Shown piece after piece: positions 53,510 to 61,837 of a stretch of 64,000 nt of DNA. Position 1 is the first letter of the stretch. Each line of letters begins with the position of its first letter. Position numbers and translations under genes: made by a program. Source of the stretch: JACSRF01 sp964504445. Its GTDB lineage: Bacteria; Chloroflexota; Anaerolineae; Promineifilales; Promineifilaceae. Where the stretch lies: assembly GCA_964504445.1 (NCBI GenBank), contig CAZDEO010000005.1, positions 44,937 to 108,936 of the forward strand, in the 5' to 3' direction. Under the pieces are notes generated by a model. The model made no database searches. It was given only the letters and a program-made list of their open reading frames with translations, and was not told the DNA's origin.

Positions 53510-54742
53510 ATGGCCCCCATTTTGATTCTGACTCCCCAACTGCCCTACCCGCCGCACCAGGGCACCAGCCTGCGCAATTACCACATCATACGCGGGTTGG
53601 CCCAGCGGCACGCCATTACCCTGCTCAGCTTTGTGGAAGAAAATCAGTCTGCGGAAGAGGAAGCGATACGGCCGTTGCATGATTTGTGCCAGCGCATTGA
53701 GACGGTACCCGTGCCGCAGCGGAGCACGGCCGTGCGCGTGGGGCAACTGCTGACCAGCGCTAACCCAGATATGGCGCATCGCTTGTACAGCGCCCCGTTT
53801 AATTTGAAACTGCGCCAATTGTTGACGGAAAACTCGTTCGCCATCGTGCAAATTGAGGGCATTGAGCTGGCCCGCGCCATGGCGGTGGCGCGTTCTCTCA
53901 GTCCGCAAAGCAAGATTGTCTTTGACAACCACAACGCGGAAACAGAGCTGCAGCGGCGCAATTTAATCACGGACCTGAAGCAGCCCCGCCGCTGGGTGGC
54001 GGCGGGCTATTCGGCGGTGCAGGTGCGCCGCTTGCAGCAATTTGAGCGCTGGGCTTGCGCGCAGGCGGATGCAGTGGTCGCCGTTTCTGAAGCCGACCAG
54101 GCTCAACTACAAGCTCTGATGCCTGACCGGGAAACGGCCGTTTATGCTATTCCCAACAGCATTGACGTAGAGGCCTATCATGATTGGTCTGACCACGGGG
54201 ATTGGGCCAGTTTACCCCGGTACGACCTGATATTCATGGGCAAGATGGATTACCGGCCTAACGTGGACGCGGTCCTTTGGTTTGCCGATGAGGTCTGGCC
54301 CGGCATACGCCGGGAAAAGCCAGATGCCACCTGGGTGATTGTGGGCCAAAAGCCGCATGCGCGGCTAGAGCGGTTGGGCGCATTAGCGGGGGTCAGCGTG
54401 ACGGGATGGGTGGAAAGTGTGCAGCCTTACTTGGCGGCGGCGGCGGTTTTCTTGATGCCTTTTCGCGTAGGCAGTGGCACGCGGCTCAAGTTGATTGAAG
54501 CCATGGCGGCAGGTAAGGCCATTGTCAGCACGCCCATTGGTGCGGAAGGGTTTCCGGTGCAGCATAAACGGGAGATTTACCTGGGGGAGACGGCGGCGGA
54601 GTTGGAAACGGCCGTTTTGCACTTGCTCCACCATCCTGAGGAGCGGGCGCGGTTGGGGCAGGCGGCCCGCATTTTTGCCCGCCGCTATGATTGGCGGGTG
54701 GTAGTGCCGCAATTTGAACAGGTTTATGCGCAGATTTTGTAA
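53510..54742 (+). CDS. GT4-family glycosyltransferase (TIGR03087-like)
   Basis: A 410-residue GT-B enzyme that starts immediately after the stop of the upstream GT4. GGAGGAAG provides the ribosome site. N-terminal ILTPQLPYPPHQGTSLRNYH and FDNHNAE are as in sugar transferases of exopolysaccharide clusters, and IFMGKMDYRPNVDAVLWFADEVWP and MPFRVGSGTRLKLIEAMAAGKA form the donor domain. Both glycosyltransferases probably act in one surface glycan pathway. No exosortase or PEP-CTERM gene is nearby. Confidence 0.88.
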   Translation: MAPILILTPQLPYPPHQGTSLRNYHIIRGLAQRHAITLLSFVEENQSAEEEAIRPLHDLCQRIETVPVPQRSTAVRVGQLLTSANPDMAHRLYSAPFNLKLRQLLTENSFAIVQIEGIELARAMAVARSLSPQSKIVFDNHNAETELQRRNLITDLKQPRRWVAAGYSAVQVRRLQQFERWACAQADAVVAVSEADQAQLQALMPDRETAVYAIPNSIDVEAYHDWSDHGDWASLPRYDLIFMGKMDYRPNVDAVLWFADEVWPGIRREKPDATWVIVGQKPHARLERLGALAGVSVTGWVESVQPYLAAAAVFLMPFRVGSGTRLKLIEAMAAGKAIVSTPIGAEGFPVQHKREIYLGETAAELETAVLHLLHHPEERARLGQAARIFARRYDWRVVVPQFEQVYAQIL

Positions 54743-54757
54743 GGGTCGGGTTTGGGG

Positions 54758-55261
54758 TTAGAGGAAGAACGACCCTTGTAACTTGCAGCTTGTAGCCACC
54801 AATAAATTTGGCAGAATACTGTTGATTGGCTCACGGTAGGCCCAACCCAACACTTCAATAAAGATGTAGTCGAGCATTGCCCACAGGCCAAAGCAGGCAA
54901 TGGCGAAAAGCAGCACAGCCAACCCTATGCTCACCAAAAAGCAGCCCTGGGCGCAGCCAAAACTGCTGCTGGAAGGTGAGGCTTGGGGGGCACGGCCGTT
55001 TTCCTGCCTGGGTACGGCCGTATCCTGTACTATCTCCCCCTCTATTGCGCCGTTTAACGATGGGCTTGCCACCTCACCGGCGCCGGTGCAGCCATAGGCG
55101 GCGCATTTGTTGCCGTTGGCCCGCCAGCAGTGGGTGTGGTGACGCGTCGCGTCAATCGGGCAAACAACAACTTCATCCCCTGGTGCAAAGGGTGCCCGGC
55201 ACAACGCGCACGGCTCCCCCAACATGGGGGAGCTTTTATCTATGGTGATGGGGGAAATCAT
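54758..55261 (-). CDS. RING-type zinc-finger membrane protein, E3-like (Prok-RING type)
   Basis: A 167-residue protein. Zinc ligands: C18, C21, C34, H42, C45, C53, C58 in a Prok-RING_1-like cross-brace; D37 stands where the partner protein has Cys. A Ser/Pro-rich linker (about 62-98) leads to one or two membrane segments (about 105-140). The C-terminal residues (LVATSCKLQGSFFL) are encoded by a repeat sequence, so the native end may be altered. It is at the distal end of the E1-E2-Ubl cluster. An E3 ligase role is inferred from context. No ribosome site is clear. Confidence 0.72.
   Translation of the reverse strand: MISPITIDKSSPMLGEPCALCRAPFAPGDEVVVCPIDATRHHTHCWRANGNKCAAYGCTGAGEVASPSLNGAIEGEIVQDTAVPRQENGRAPQASPSSSSFGCAQGCFLVSIGLAVLLFAIACFGLWAMLDYIFIEVLGWAYREPINSILPNLLVATSCKLQGSFFL
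54769..54796. repeat. TGTAACTTGCA repeat overlapping the RING gene 3' end
   Basis: TGTAACTTGCAGCTTGTAGC shares its wording with the palindromes at 44590 and 58886. It forms the last codons of the RING gene on the minus strand. An 8-bp pair (AAGGGTCG 54741 / CGACCCTT 54770) sits nearby. Confidence 0.5.
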
Positions 55262-55353
55262 GGGTTGTCAGGTAAGTTAGTGGGTTAGTCGGATGGTTTG
55301 CTGGTTGATTTTTGCGCGTTTGCCCGTGTGACCACCGGACAAGCCGCCCCCAT

Positions 55354-55800
55354 TTATGCATCTGGCCCAATACGGATTTGATCAAGTAGCCACAGCCACA
55401 GTCGTTGGAGCAAACTGGGGCGACGAAGTTGCTCAACCTGGCGCTGTTGCTCGCGCTTTAGTTCCTTGGTGCGGCGGCTGGTTTGGTCAGGACGGCCGTT
55501 TACCGAGGGAGTTGCCGGCAGGTCGCTGTGGCGAATGACCAAGGCTGGTTTGGTGGGACGGCCGTAAACGAAATATTTGGTGTGGTCACAGCCCAAAATA
55601 GCGCATTTACCCCCGCTTTGTTCCCAACAGGCACGGTGGTAGAGCGTTTTGCAATTGCCGCAGACTACTGGCGTCAGCGCTGAGTCTACCGGGTGATTTT
55701 CCACCGGGCTGGCGCAAATGGGGCAGTGCAGGCTGAGGCGGTTTGCTTCTTTTATGTCATCCAGCGAAATGCGGATGGGTGCGTTTTCTTGTTCGGCCAT
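55354..55800 (-). CDS. RING-type zinc-finger protein, E3-like (Prok-RING type)
   Basis: A 148-residue protein. Full RING-like ligand set: C26, C29, C47, C50, H55, C58, C66 and C71 (CPIC ... CGNC ... YHRACW ... C ... C). This matches the prokaryotic RING finger type 1. The second half is charged, with a C-terminal amphipathic helix, and has no membrane segment. In the cluster it follows two JAMM genes and an E2. A ligase role by analogy with RING E3 is inferred. No clear ribosome site. Confidence 0.75.
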   Translation of the reverse strand: MAEQENAPIRISLDDIKEANRLSLHCPICASPVENHPVDSALTPVVCGNCKTLYHRACWEQSGGKCAILGCDHTKYFVYGRPTKPALVIRHSDLPATPSVNGRPDQTSRRTKELKREQQRQVEQLRRPSLLQRLWLWLLDQIRIGPDA

Positions 55801-55927
55801 TTTGCTAAGCGTAAACCGGAATTAAGCGCAGGTCAAGACCTATGGTAGGTTGTCAGCCGGCAGTTGTCGGCGCTTGCACGCCTTGCAACATTTGCCGCTT
55901 GCTGACGCCCATGCATTGGCTTACCGT

Positions 55928-57103
55928 TTACCAATCTGCGGCCCAGGTGGGCCAGGGAAAATCGTAGCGATTTACCCGACTGTGGTGACGATCCCAACAG
56001 AAAAAGCCGCTGGTTTTGGCAATGGGATCGAGCACCAACGCGACGTGCCAGGTTTGGGTGAAAAAGTTTTGGTGAATAAACTGGTCCATGCCGGAGAGAA
56101 AGATGCCAAAGCCGGGATGGGTGTGATACCAACCGACCATGATGGCTGATTCATCGGGATAGCGCTGCCAAAGCTGGTCGTTCATGTAGCGCCAGCTTTC
56201 TGGGGTGTAAGTGACGCTAGCGCCCTGCATCACGGTGTATTTGGCGATGATGGTGTCGGTAACGTAGACATTGTAACGGCCGTCTGGCTGTTTTTCCGGG
56301 CGCGGGCCAACCAGAACGCCGGCAACCTCGCGGGTGGGGCTACTGAGCGCATGGGCCTGGGCCTGGCGTAGGGCTGGCTCTTCAATGAAAATATCTACAG
56401 CCGCCCAGCGCGCCAGGTTGAGGGGCATTTGCTTTCCGGCGATGCGGACCTGCGGGCGTGGTGGTAGGGGAAACTTTGTAGCCGGTTCCAGCTCTTCCAA
56501 CTCGTCTACATAAACGGGTTCTGATTTAGAGACGATGACTTCGGGGCTTTCTTCCGGGGAGGGGGGGACTGGGGGCGGGGAAGGTGGGGTGATGGGCACC
56601 GCTTCTTCGGCTACTGGGGGAGCAATTTTTTCTTGGCGGGTATCTTCCTGTGGTTCTTCTGCCACGTCGGGCGGGGCAACCATAGCCAGGGATTCCGCTT
56701 CCGTTTGGGTAGGTACGGTGGGGAGGTTTTCGACAACGGCCGTTGCCGGTACTGGTTCAGGTTCTTTTGCACCTTCCATTGATGCCAGCACAACAGCCCG
56801 GTTCGCCCAATCTGTTACGCTTTGCTCTCCTTCTTGCCCAATGAGCAGCACTTCAACCTGGATGGCTTTTTCTTCTTCCAAATTAAGCAATTTAATGTGC
56901 TGGTACGTCTCCCAAACCTCGGCTTCCCAGGTATTGGCGAAGGTTTGTAGATCAGCCAGCGTACAATCGCGCAGCAGCTTGGCCCCCATGGGCAATGTGA
57001 CCGGCTCTTCGGGCAACACGCGCAAAGATGCGGTTGCTGTCTGGTCTGTGCCGGGCAGGGATATGGTGATCATGGCTGCATAGGCGGTGGGCTTGTCTTT
57101 CAT
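55928..57103 (-). CDS. JAMM/MPN metalloprotease, predicted deubiquitinase-like, soluble
   Basis: A 391-residue protein. The C-terminal domain (about 225-385) carries an intact JAMM set: Glu259 (REVAGVLVG), then HTHPGFGIFLSGMD with H327, H329, S337 and D340 (H-x-H-P-x6-S-x2-D). The N-terminal part (about 1-110) is a small ordered domain; an acidic Pro-rich linker (about 110-210) joins them. JAMM proteases remove ubiquitin-like proteins from targets. It starts 11 nt after the membrane-anchored JAMM gene. No membrane segment. Confidence 0.85.
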   Translation of the reverse strand: MKDKPTAYAAMITISLPGTDQTATASLRVLPEEPVTLPMGAKLLRDCTLADLQTFANTWEAEVWETYQHIKLLNLEEEKAIQVEVLLIGQEGEQSVTDWANRAVVLASMEGAKEPEPVPATAVVENLPTVPTQTEAESLAMVAPPDVAEEPQEDTRQEKIAPPVAEEAVPITPPSPPPVPPSPEESPEVIVSKSEPVYVDELEELEPATKFPLPPRPQVRIAGKQMPLNLARWAAVDIFIEEPALRQAQAHALSSPTREVAGVLVGPRPEKQPDGRYNVYVTDTIIAKYTVMQGASVTYTPESWRYMNDQLWQRYPDESAIMVGWYHTHPGFGIFLSGMDQFIHQNFFTQTWHVALVLDPIAKTSGFFCWDRHHSRVNRYDFPWPTWAADW

Positions 57104-57114
57104 AGGCGTAGCTG

Positions 57115-58338
57115 TCAGGGGTTTATTTCTAAGGTGATGATACAGGTTGGAGATTGGGCAAGGCGGATATTGTTGCGGTCAACGGCCGTTAAGCGAATTT
57201 CATACAGCCCGGTCAAATAGTCACGGGTGTTCCACAAGCCGAGTTGGCTCAAGTTTGTATTGCGCCGCACGGTGCTCAAAAGCGCCCAGTTTTCACTTCC
57301 GGCAGGGCGTGCTTCAAGGCGGTAGCGGGTGGCAGTGGGGTAGCTGGCGCTGCCAATGATGCGCAGGGTGTCCCCCGAAGTAACGGCCGTACCCGTTACG
57401 GGAGACAAAATGCGCAGTTGCGGGTCTGGGCATGTCAGCACATTGGTTGTCGCTAATGATTGCCCGGCCATGCTAAGCACGACCTCTTGAAGCTGGTTGC
57501 TTCTGGCAGCCAGGGGCAAAATGCCGCCCACGAGCAGCACCATGCTTAACAGCAGGCCCAGCAGACCCGCCAACAGCATGCCCCGGTGCGTAAGGCCAGA
57601 CAGACCGGGGCTGGGGCCGTGGGGGACGTAAACGCCAGGCGTCATGTCATCACCTTCGGCCACGCCGTCATACCAAACGGCCGTGCGCACCACCTTCCAG
57701 GGCATGAGTGGCCGTTCTTGCTGATCAAGAAGCTCATAGCAGCCAGAGAAAGGAGCCAATTGACCATTAACCCAGCCAAAAAAGCCTGCTTCCGCAACCT
57801 CTGGGTCCACCACCAGTCCCACGTGCCAGGGCAGCGTAAACGCAGCCGAGTGAACCACCACATCATCACTAGAATAAAAAACCCCCAGCGCAGGGTGAGT
57901 ATGAAACCAGCCTACTATATCCAGGCCAGGGTATTGAGCGGCGCGATCTTCCTGCAATTTTGTCCAGGTGTTAGCGTCGAAGGTGAAATGTATAGGGCCA
58001 TGATCGGGGCTAACGGCAGACAAAGCCGCAGAAATCTCTACAAAAACCTTGTTCTCATACCGGTAAGCCTTGCCCAGAAGGGCGCCACCCAGTTCCGTTT
58101 TCATGTTGCTGTTAGCGTGCTGGTCAATTTGGCTTATAGCTTGTTGGCTAATGATGATATAGGGTTGACCAGGCACAGGCTGTTCACGATGCAGCCAGCA
58201 CTTATCCGTTAATGGAGGTTGCTGCACCGGCAAGCTGTTGCGGTCTATCTGTTGCTGACCGGCTCGCGGGGAACTATTTTCTGTTCCTCGCTCAGTTCCT
58301 GGATGGGCTTGTTCAGAGAATGTTGATGCCGAGGTCAT
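57115..58338 (-). CDS. JAMM/MPN metalloprotease, membrane-anchored, with C-terminal Ig-like domain
   Basis: A 407-residue protein. The JAMM set is complete: Glu82 (KTELGGALLG) and HTHPALGVFYSSDD with H146, H148, S156 and D159. A single membrane helix (about 253-275) and an exported beta-sandwich domain (about 290-405) follow, so the protease faces the cytoplasm and an Ig-like domain lies outside. The start ATG 58338 overlaps the E2 gene by 26 nt and has AGGAGG 6 nt upstream, so coupling is likely. An upstream TTG at 58362 is not needed. Confidence 0.85.
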   Translation of the reverse strand: MTSASTFSEQAHPGTERGTENSSPRAGQQQIDRNSLPVQQPPLTDKCWLHREQPVPGQPYIIISQQAISQIDQHANSNMKTELGGALLGKAYRYENKVFVEISAALSAVSPDHGPIHFTFDANTWTKLQEDRAAQYPGLDIVGWFHTHPALGVFYSSDDVVVHSAAFTLPWHVGLVVDPEVAEAGFFGWVNGQLAPFSGCYELLDQQERPLMPWKVVRTAVWYDGVAEGDDMTPGVYVPHGPSPGLSGLTHRGMLLAGLLGLLLSMVLLVGGILPLAARSNQLQEVVLSMAGQSLATTNVLTCPDPQLRILSPVTGTAVTSGDTLRIIGSASYPTATRYRLEARPAGSENWALLSTVRRNTNLSQLGLWNTRDYLTGLYEIRLTAVDRNNIRLAQSPTCIITLEINP

Positions 58339-58843
58339 CCTCTTCCTCCTCTCCCAAAACAATCATATCCTCTAGCGACTGCCCTTTGAGCGGCCTGTTA
58401 TCGATGGGAAAGAGGTTTTTGCGGCGCAGTGCCCAGGCTGCTGCTTTGGAGTTCATCGGGTCTCGGGGTTCATAGTTCTTGTATTGCACCATTTCTCCCA
58501 AGGTGAGCAACAGTTCGTCCAGCGTTTTGGCGGGCCACCAAGCACCAATACAAACGGCGCCCGTCACGTGAATATTGGGGTGAAAGATGGGTGTGTGCCA
58601 CTTGAGCTGGGGCTGCTTGAGCGGGTATTCGGCATGCAGGTAAATGCTGACTTCGTGTAGGTTGCGGTAGACGGGGTCGCCGTTGGGTTTAATGGCCTCT
58701 ACACCCCGGCAGGAAAAGCGAATCAGGTAACGATCCGGGGGATCGCTTTCAGTCGCCAGAACTTCGATGAGGTCGCTGCGGTTTACCAAATCGCGTACCA
58801 GATTGTAATCATTCCGCAATCGGCTTTCACGGATATCAAACAT
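58313..58843 (-). CDS. E2-like ubiquitin-conjugating enzyme (UBC fold)
   Basis: A 176-residue protein with the UBC fold core at about residues 5-140. The canonical HPN tripeptide (88-90) and the catalytic Cys98 have the exact spacing of eukaryotic E2s (H-P-N-x7-C), followed by Trp103-Pro104. The C-terminal tail (about 150-176) is acidic. It should receive the activated Ubl from the neighbouring E1 as a thioester. AAGGACC precedes ATG 58843. It overlaps the membrane JAMM gene. Confidence 0.88.
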   Translation of the reverse strand: MFDIRESRLRNDYNLVRDLVNRSDLIEVLATESDPPDRYLIRFSCRGVEAIKPNGDPVYRNLHEVSIYLHAEYPLKQPQLKWHTPIFHPNIHVTGAVCIGAWWPAKTLDELLLTLGEMVQYKNYEPRDPMNSKAAAWALRRKNLFPIDNRPLKGQSLEDMIVLGEEEEDDLGINIL

Positions 58844-58885
58844 GGGTGGTCCTTCTGTTCGGATTTTGCAGATAAGAGATGTGAT

Positions 58886-58921
58886 CTGTAACCTGTAACT
58901 GTAGCCAGTTACAGGTTACAG
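58886..58921. repeat. Short palindromic repeat after the Ubl gene
   Basis: A perfect 16-bp stem (CTGTAACCTGTAACTG 58886-58901 with 58906-58921), loop TAGC. It begins 5 nt after the Ubl stop on the minus strand and belongs to the TGTAACCTG family. It may protect or slow the message between Ubl and E2. Confidence 0.65.
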
Positions 58922-58926
58922 GGTGT

Positions 58927-59193
58927 TTAGCCGGCTGTTACTTCAGGAAACAGGCTCAAAATATCGTCATCTTGCACGCCGGCGTCTTGTAAGGATTCGT
59001 CATCTGCCAGGCGCTTGCCTGATGAGCGATGATCTAGCCGGTAGGTGATGGGATTGGCGCCCTGGCTGGTGGGCAGGCCCATTTTGCTGACCAGGGCGGG
59101 GATGAGCCGCCGCATGGGTACGTCACCGGGCAGTTCAACGGGAGTTTTTTTGGAACCGGTAGGATCGTAGATGATTACTTTAATGCTTGCCAT
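58927..59193 (-). CDS. YukD/EsaB-like ubiquitin-like protein
   Basis: An 88-residue beta-grasp protein. Strand pattern IKVIIYDPTG, KTPVELPGDVPMRRLIPALV, ITYRLDHRSSGKRLADDESL and a last DILSLFPEVTAG follow the ubiquitin/YukD layout. It ends in a single Gly (VTAG), so no peptide has to be removed before E1 activation. I start it at ATG 59193 (GGAGG upstream), because an earlier in-frame start adds an unstructured tail. It lies between the E1 and E2 genes and is the likely modifier of the system. Confidence 0.8.
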   Translation of the reverse strand: MASIKVIIYDPTGSKKTPVELPGDVPMRRLIPALVSKMGLPTSQGANPITYRLDHRSSGKRLADDESLQDAGVQDDDILSLFPEVTAG

Positions 59194-59309
59194 TTGTTTA
59201 AAGCCTCCATGTAGTTGTCTTAACAATCAAAAGGTAATACGTAAATAGGCTGGTCGGGTTGCACGTCGGTGAGAATCTGGCATAGGGGCCAGTATACCAC
59301 CGCATTTCT

Positions 59310-60488
59310 CTATTCAAATATGAGAAAGGTTTCTTTATCGCCGGTTAGCTCGAAGTAGGCGCGGGCTTGGTCGTTGCGTCCACGAATGATGGCGAGGGGG
59401 GGCAAGTCCATTTGAGCCAGGGTTCGTTCCAGGTAGGGTTCCTCGCCACTGATTTTGTGGGTTAGGCGCATATCGCGACGGCCGTTACACACGGGGCAGA
59501 TGGCCTCATTTTCGTATAACCGCGCCATTTTCTTGAAAATCGCCTCTTCTTGGTCGCAATGGGGGCAGTACATGCCCGTAACGATCTCGCCATCAAACTC
59601 CAGGATGGCACTATCGCCCAACTCTCTCTGCGCTATTTCCAAAAGCTCTTGTAGGGTGGTGTTGTCAGAGCGTGCAGCAGGCAGTTCGATGATGGGTTCT
59701 AGGGCGGAATGGCTCAGGCAGCTTTTTTTCTCTGGATATTCGGTGGTGTAGATGTCATTGGTTAGCCCGTTGATCATGATGGCTTTACCGGGCTTTACCT
59801 CCATGCCGTGAATGAGCTTTAGCGCTTCCTGGGTTTGGAAGGCGGCGACGATGGAGGCGCTGGTGGGGGTGGTGGGCACTTTGCCTTGCAATAGGTTTTG
59901 GCGGGCGAGCAAGGGGCACGAGTAGCGCAGGCCAATGATCTGGTAATCCTGGTCGGTGAGGGTGCATTCGTAACAGGCGCCTTGCCCTGGCCAAAAGACG
60001 CGCACGATGCCCATTAGCTCTTGAATGGCGCCGTCAATCCAGGGCTTTTGAATGGCCCAACTGAAGCGGTTGATCGAAAGTCGCGCTTCGCGGTTGTCTA
60101 GACAGCCGACGATGGCGTCTACGTGACGAAACACGCCCAGGCCCATTTCGAAGTTGATGTCGCCATGCCAGGCCATAACCTGGACGTCGGGATTGAGTTC
60201 TTTGACGGCCGTTGCCGCCGCATCCACTTTACGACGGCCGTTATCCGTCGTGCGGAACAACACTGACCGGCTGAGATTACTGTCTTCGATGGTGTCAAAA
60301 TCACAAATGAGGACCTTGCCAATGCCCATCAGCGCCAGATTTTTCAAGACCTCATTGCCTAATGCGCCAGCGCCAATAACCATAACCGTCGCTTCGCGCA
60401 CAATCTCTTGCTTCCACCAGCTAATGTAGCCAAAAGTGTGGTACCGGTCAGAATCCGGATCGGTGATCACAATCGTATCTTCACTCAT
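59310..60488 (-). CDS. E1-like ubiquitin-activating enzyme (ThiF/MoeB superfamily)
   Basis: A 392-residue adenylating enzyme. The nucleotide-binding GAGALGNEVL (about 39-48), acidic CDFDTIEDSNLSR, Arg74 and Lys87 (NGRRKVDA) are as in E1s. The catalytic Cys is probably C191 (LRYSCPLL), in the position of the ThiF/MoeB site. CxxC pairs C172/C175, C308/C311 and C331/C334 give zinc binding; the last two are in an extra C-terminal region beyond the usual length. It should activate the neighbouring Ubl with ATP and pass it to the E2. Confidence 0.88.
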   Translation of the reverse strand: MSEDTIVITDPDSDRYHTFGYISWWKQEIVREATVMVIGAGALGNEVLKNLALMGIGKVLICDFDTIEDSNLSRSVLFRTTDNGRRKVDAAATAVKELNPDVQVMAWHGDINFEMGLGVFRHVDAIVGCLDNREARLSINRFSWAIQKPWIDGAIQELMGIVRVFWPGQGACYECTLTDQDYQIIGLRYSCPLLARQNLLQGKVPTTPTSASIVAAFQTQEALKLIHGMEVKPGKAIMINGLTNDIYTTEYPEKKSCLSHSALEPIIELPAARSDNTTLQELLEIAQRELGDSAILEFDGEIVTGMYCPHCDQEEAIFKKMARLYENEAICPVCNGRRDMRLTHKISGEEPYLERTLAQMDLPPLAIIRGRNDQARAYFELTGDKETFLIFE

Positions 60489-60582
60489 AAAAATGCCTCA
60501 AAAAATATCCAGAAAGGTTTGTGTACAGAAGCAAATTGTCCACTCTGGGGCTGCCACTGAAACAGGTTTGCGCCAACTTCTG

Positions 60583-61797
60583 TCATTGATTAAGCCGCTT
60601 AAAAAAGGGCAACATAAATTCTGTACGATCTGCGTGCAAAGTAATAGATTTACGTTCCACATTGCCCCCAAGCTCAGAAGGCCAGGAAACGTCAACGTCA
60701 TAAGTCAGCCCTGTTTGCAGACGCACAGGCAGTTCGCACAAGAAATGGCCTTCACGATTGGTAGTACCAGCAACAAAACTTTTGACGCCCTTGCAGGTTA
60801 CTTTTACTTGCAAGCCATAGATACCAGGTCCGTCGGGATACTCAGTAACCACCACCCGCAGTTTTGTGCTTTTCATTGTTTCGCGACCGCGGCCAAACAT
60901 CTGACGGACGCTGTTGCCGAAATTGGTCGTCATAGCCGGGTTGGCCTGGGGCGCGGCGGCTCTATTGCGCACCTGGGCCGCTCGGGAACGATCGGGCTGT
61001 TCCGGGCGAAGCTGGTCTTTTGTGATGCGGATGGGTGGCATGCGCGTGACGTTGGGTGAACTGGGCAGCAGCTCGTCCGGGTCAAGGGATACCGGTTCGT
61101 CTCGTTGGGCCGTTAGCGGGGCAGAGGGCGTCTCGTCAGGGGTAATTTGCAGGGTCTCACGGGATACTTCTGGGTACCGCACGGGAATAGGCGGGCGGAA
61201 ATGGGGTGGCAGGGGGGCAATGGGCGTCTCCGGCGTTAGTTGCTCTAGGGTAGAGAGACCGGGATTGTAAGCCAACTGGCGCATGAGCTTGTCACGTTCT
61301 GTGGCGCTGCGTTGTATCTGCTGGCGCAACAAAAAAGCGGCCCGTTTGATAAGCTGCCCGGCTGGGCTGTATTCGTGGGGTGGCGACGATGGATCGAGCT
61401 GATGCAGCGGGTATTGGCTTTTCCAGGCGTAGGCAGCCACAGTCAATGAGAGCCAGGGGATTGGTGCGGGCGATGCGTCAGGCGTGGTATGGTGAGCGGC
61501 TGCGGCTATGGCCTGGGTTTCTGGGGCATTAGCCAGGTTGGATTCGTTGAGGAGGTCGTAGAGAGTGAGGCGCACGGCCGTTTCCGCTTCCACAAGCCGG
61601 GTAAAAGTATGTAGAGTAGCGTCGTCAAGCACGTTGGCCGCACGCAAAAGCGCCTTGGCGCGGGACTCCGTGAAGTCTGGCGCCGGCTCGCTGCTTTGGT
61701 TAAGGTCGGCAACAAGCCAACCGTGTAAGCGCATAACAAAGTTTGCCAACTGGGCGTCTGTCAGCGTCTGCAGTAGCGTGAGTGCTGGTTCTTTCAT
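60583..61797 (-). CDS. Protein of unknown function with a C-terminal beta-sandwich
   Basis: A 404-residue protein. The first third (about 1-180) is helical, the middle (about 185-290) is Pro-rich and disordered, and the last 90 residues form a beta-sandwich (LRVVVTEYPDGPGIYGLQVKV, then GTTNREGHFLCELPV), like a carboxypeptidase regulatory or transthyretin-type domain. No signal peptide. It lies between a small membrane protein and the E1, 94 nt before it, in the same direction. It may be a substrate or adaptor, but I do not recognise the family. Confidence 0.7.
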   Translation of the reverse strand: MKEPALTLLQTLTDAQLANFVMRLHGWLVADLNQSSEPAPDFTESRAKALLRAANVLDDATLHTFTRLVEAETAVRLTLYDLLNESNLANAPETQAIAAAAHHTTPDASPAPIPWLSLTVAAYAWKSQYPLHQLDPSSPPHEYSPAGQLIKRAAFLLRQQIQRSATERDKLMRQLAYNPGLSTLEQLTPETPIAPLPPHFRPPIPVRYPEVSRETLQITPDETPSAPLTAQRDEPVSLDPDELLPSSPNVTRMPPIRITKDQLRPEQPDRSRAAQVRNRAAAPQANPAMTTNFGNSVRQMFGRGRETMKSTKLRVVVTEYPDGPGIYGLQVKVTCKGVKSFVAGTTNREGHFLCELPVRLQTGLTYDVDVSWPSELGGNVERKSITLHADRTEFMLPFFKRLNQ

Positions 61798-61837
61798 GAA
61801 TACCCCTTTGTATCAGGTAATACAAGTAGACTATGGG

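Larger units (their letters stand above)
308..61581. repeat. Highly iterated palindrome ACGGCCGT, dispersed over the window
   Basis: ACGGCCGT, often flanked by A and T as AACGGCCGTT, occurs about 120 times by hand count between 308 and 61581, with nearly all copies inside genes. About 38 copies lie in the giant gene. Random expectation from base composition is one or two. Read in frame it gives Thr-Ala-Val, Asn-Gly-Arg (or Asp-Gly-Arg) or Arg-Pro. Confidence 0.85.

Noticed and set aside
54742..54758. Possible prophage or island boundary next to the Ubl cluster
   Set aside because: No integrase, tRNA end or direct repeat was found; base use and the ACGGCCGT motif continue across the boundary.
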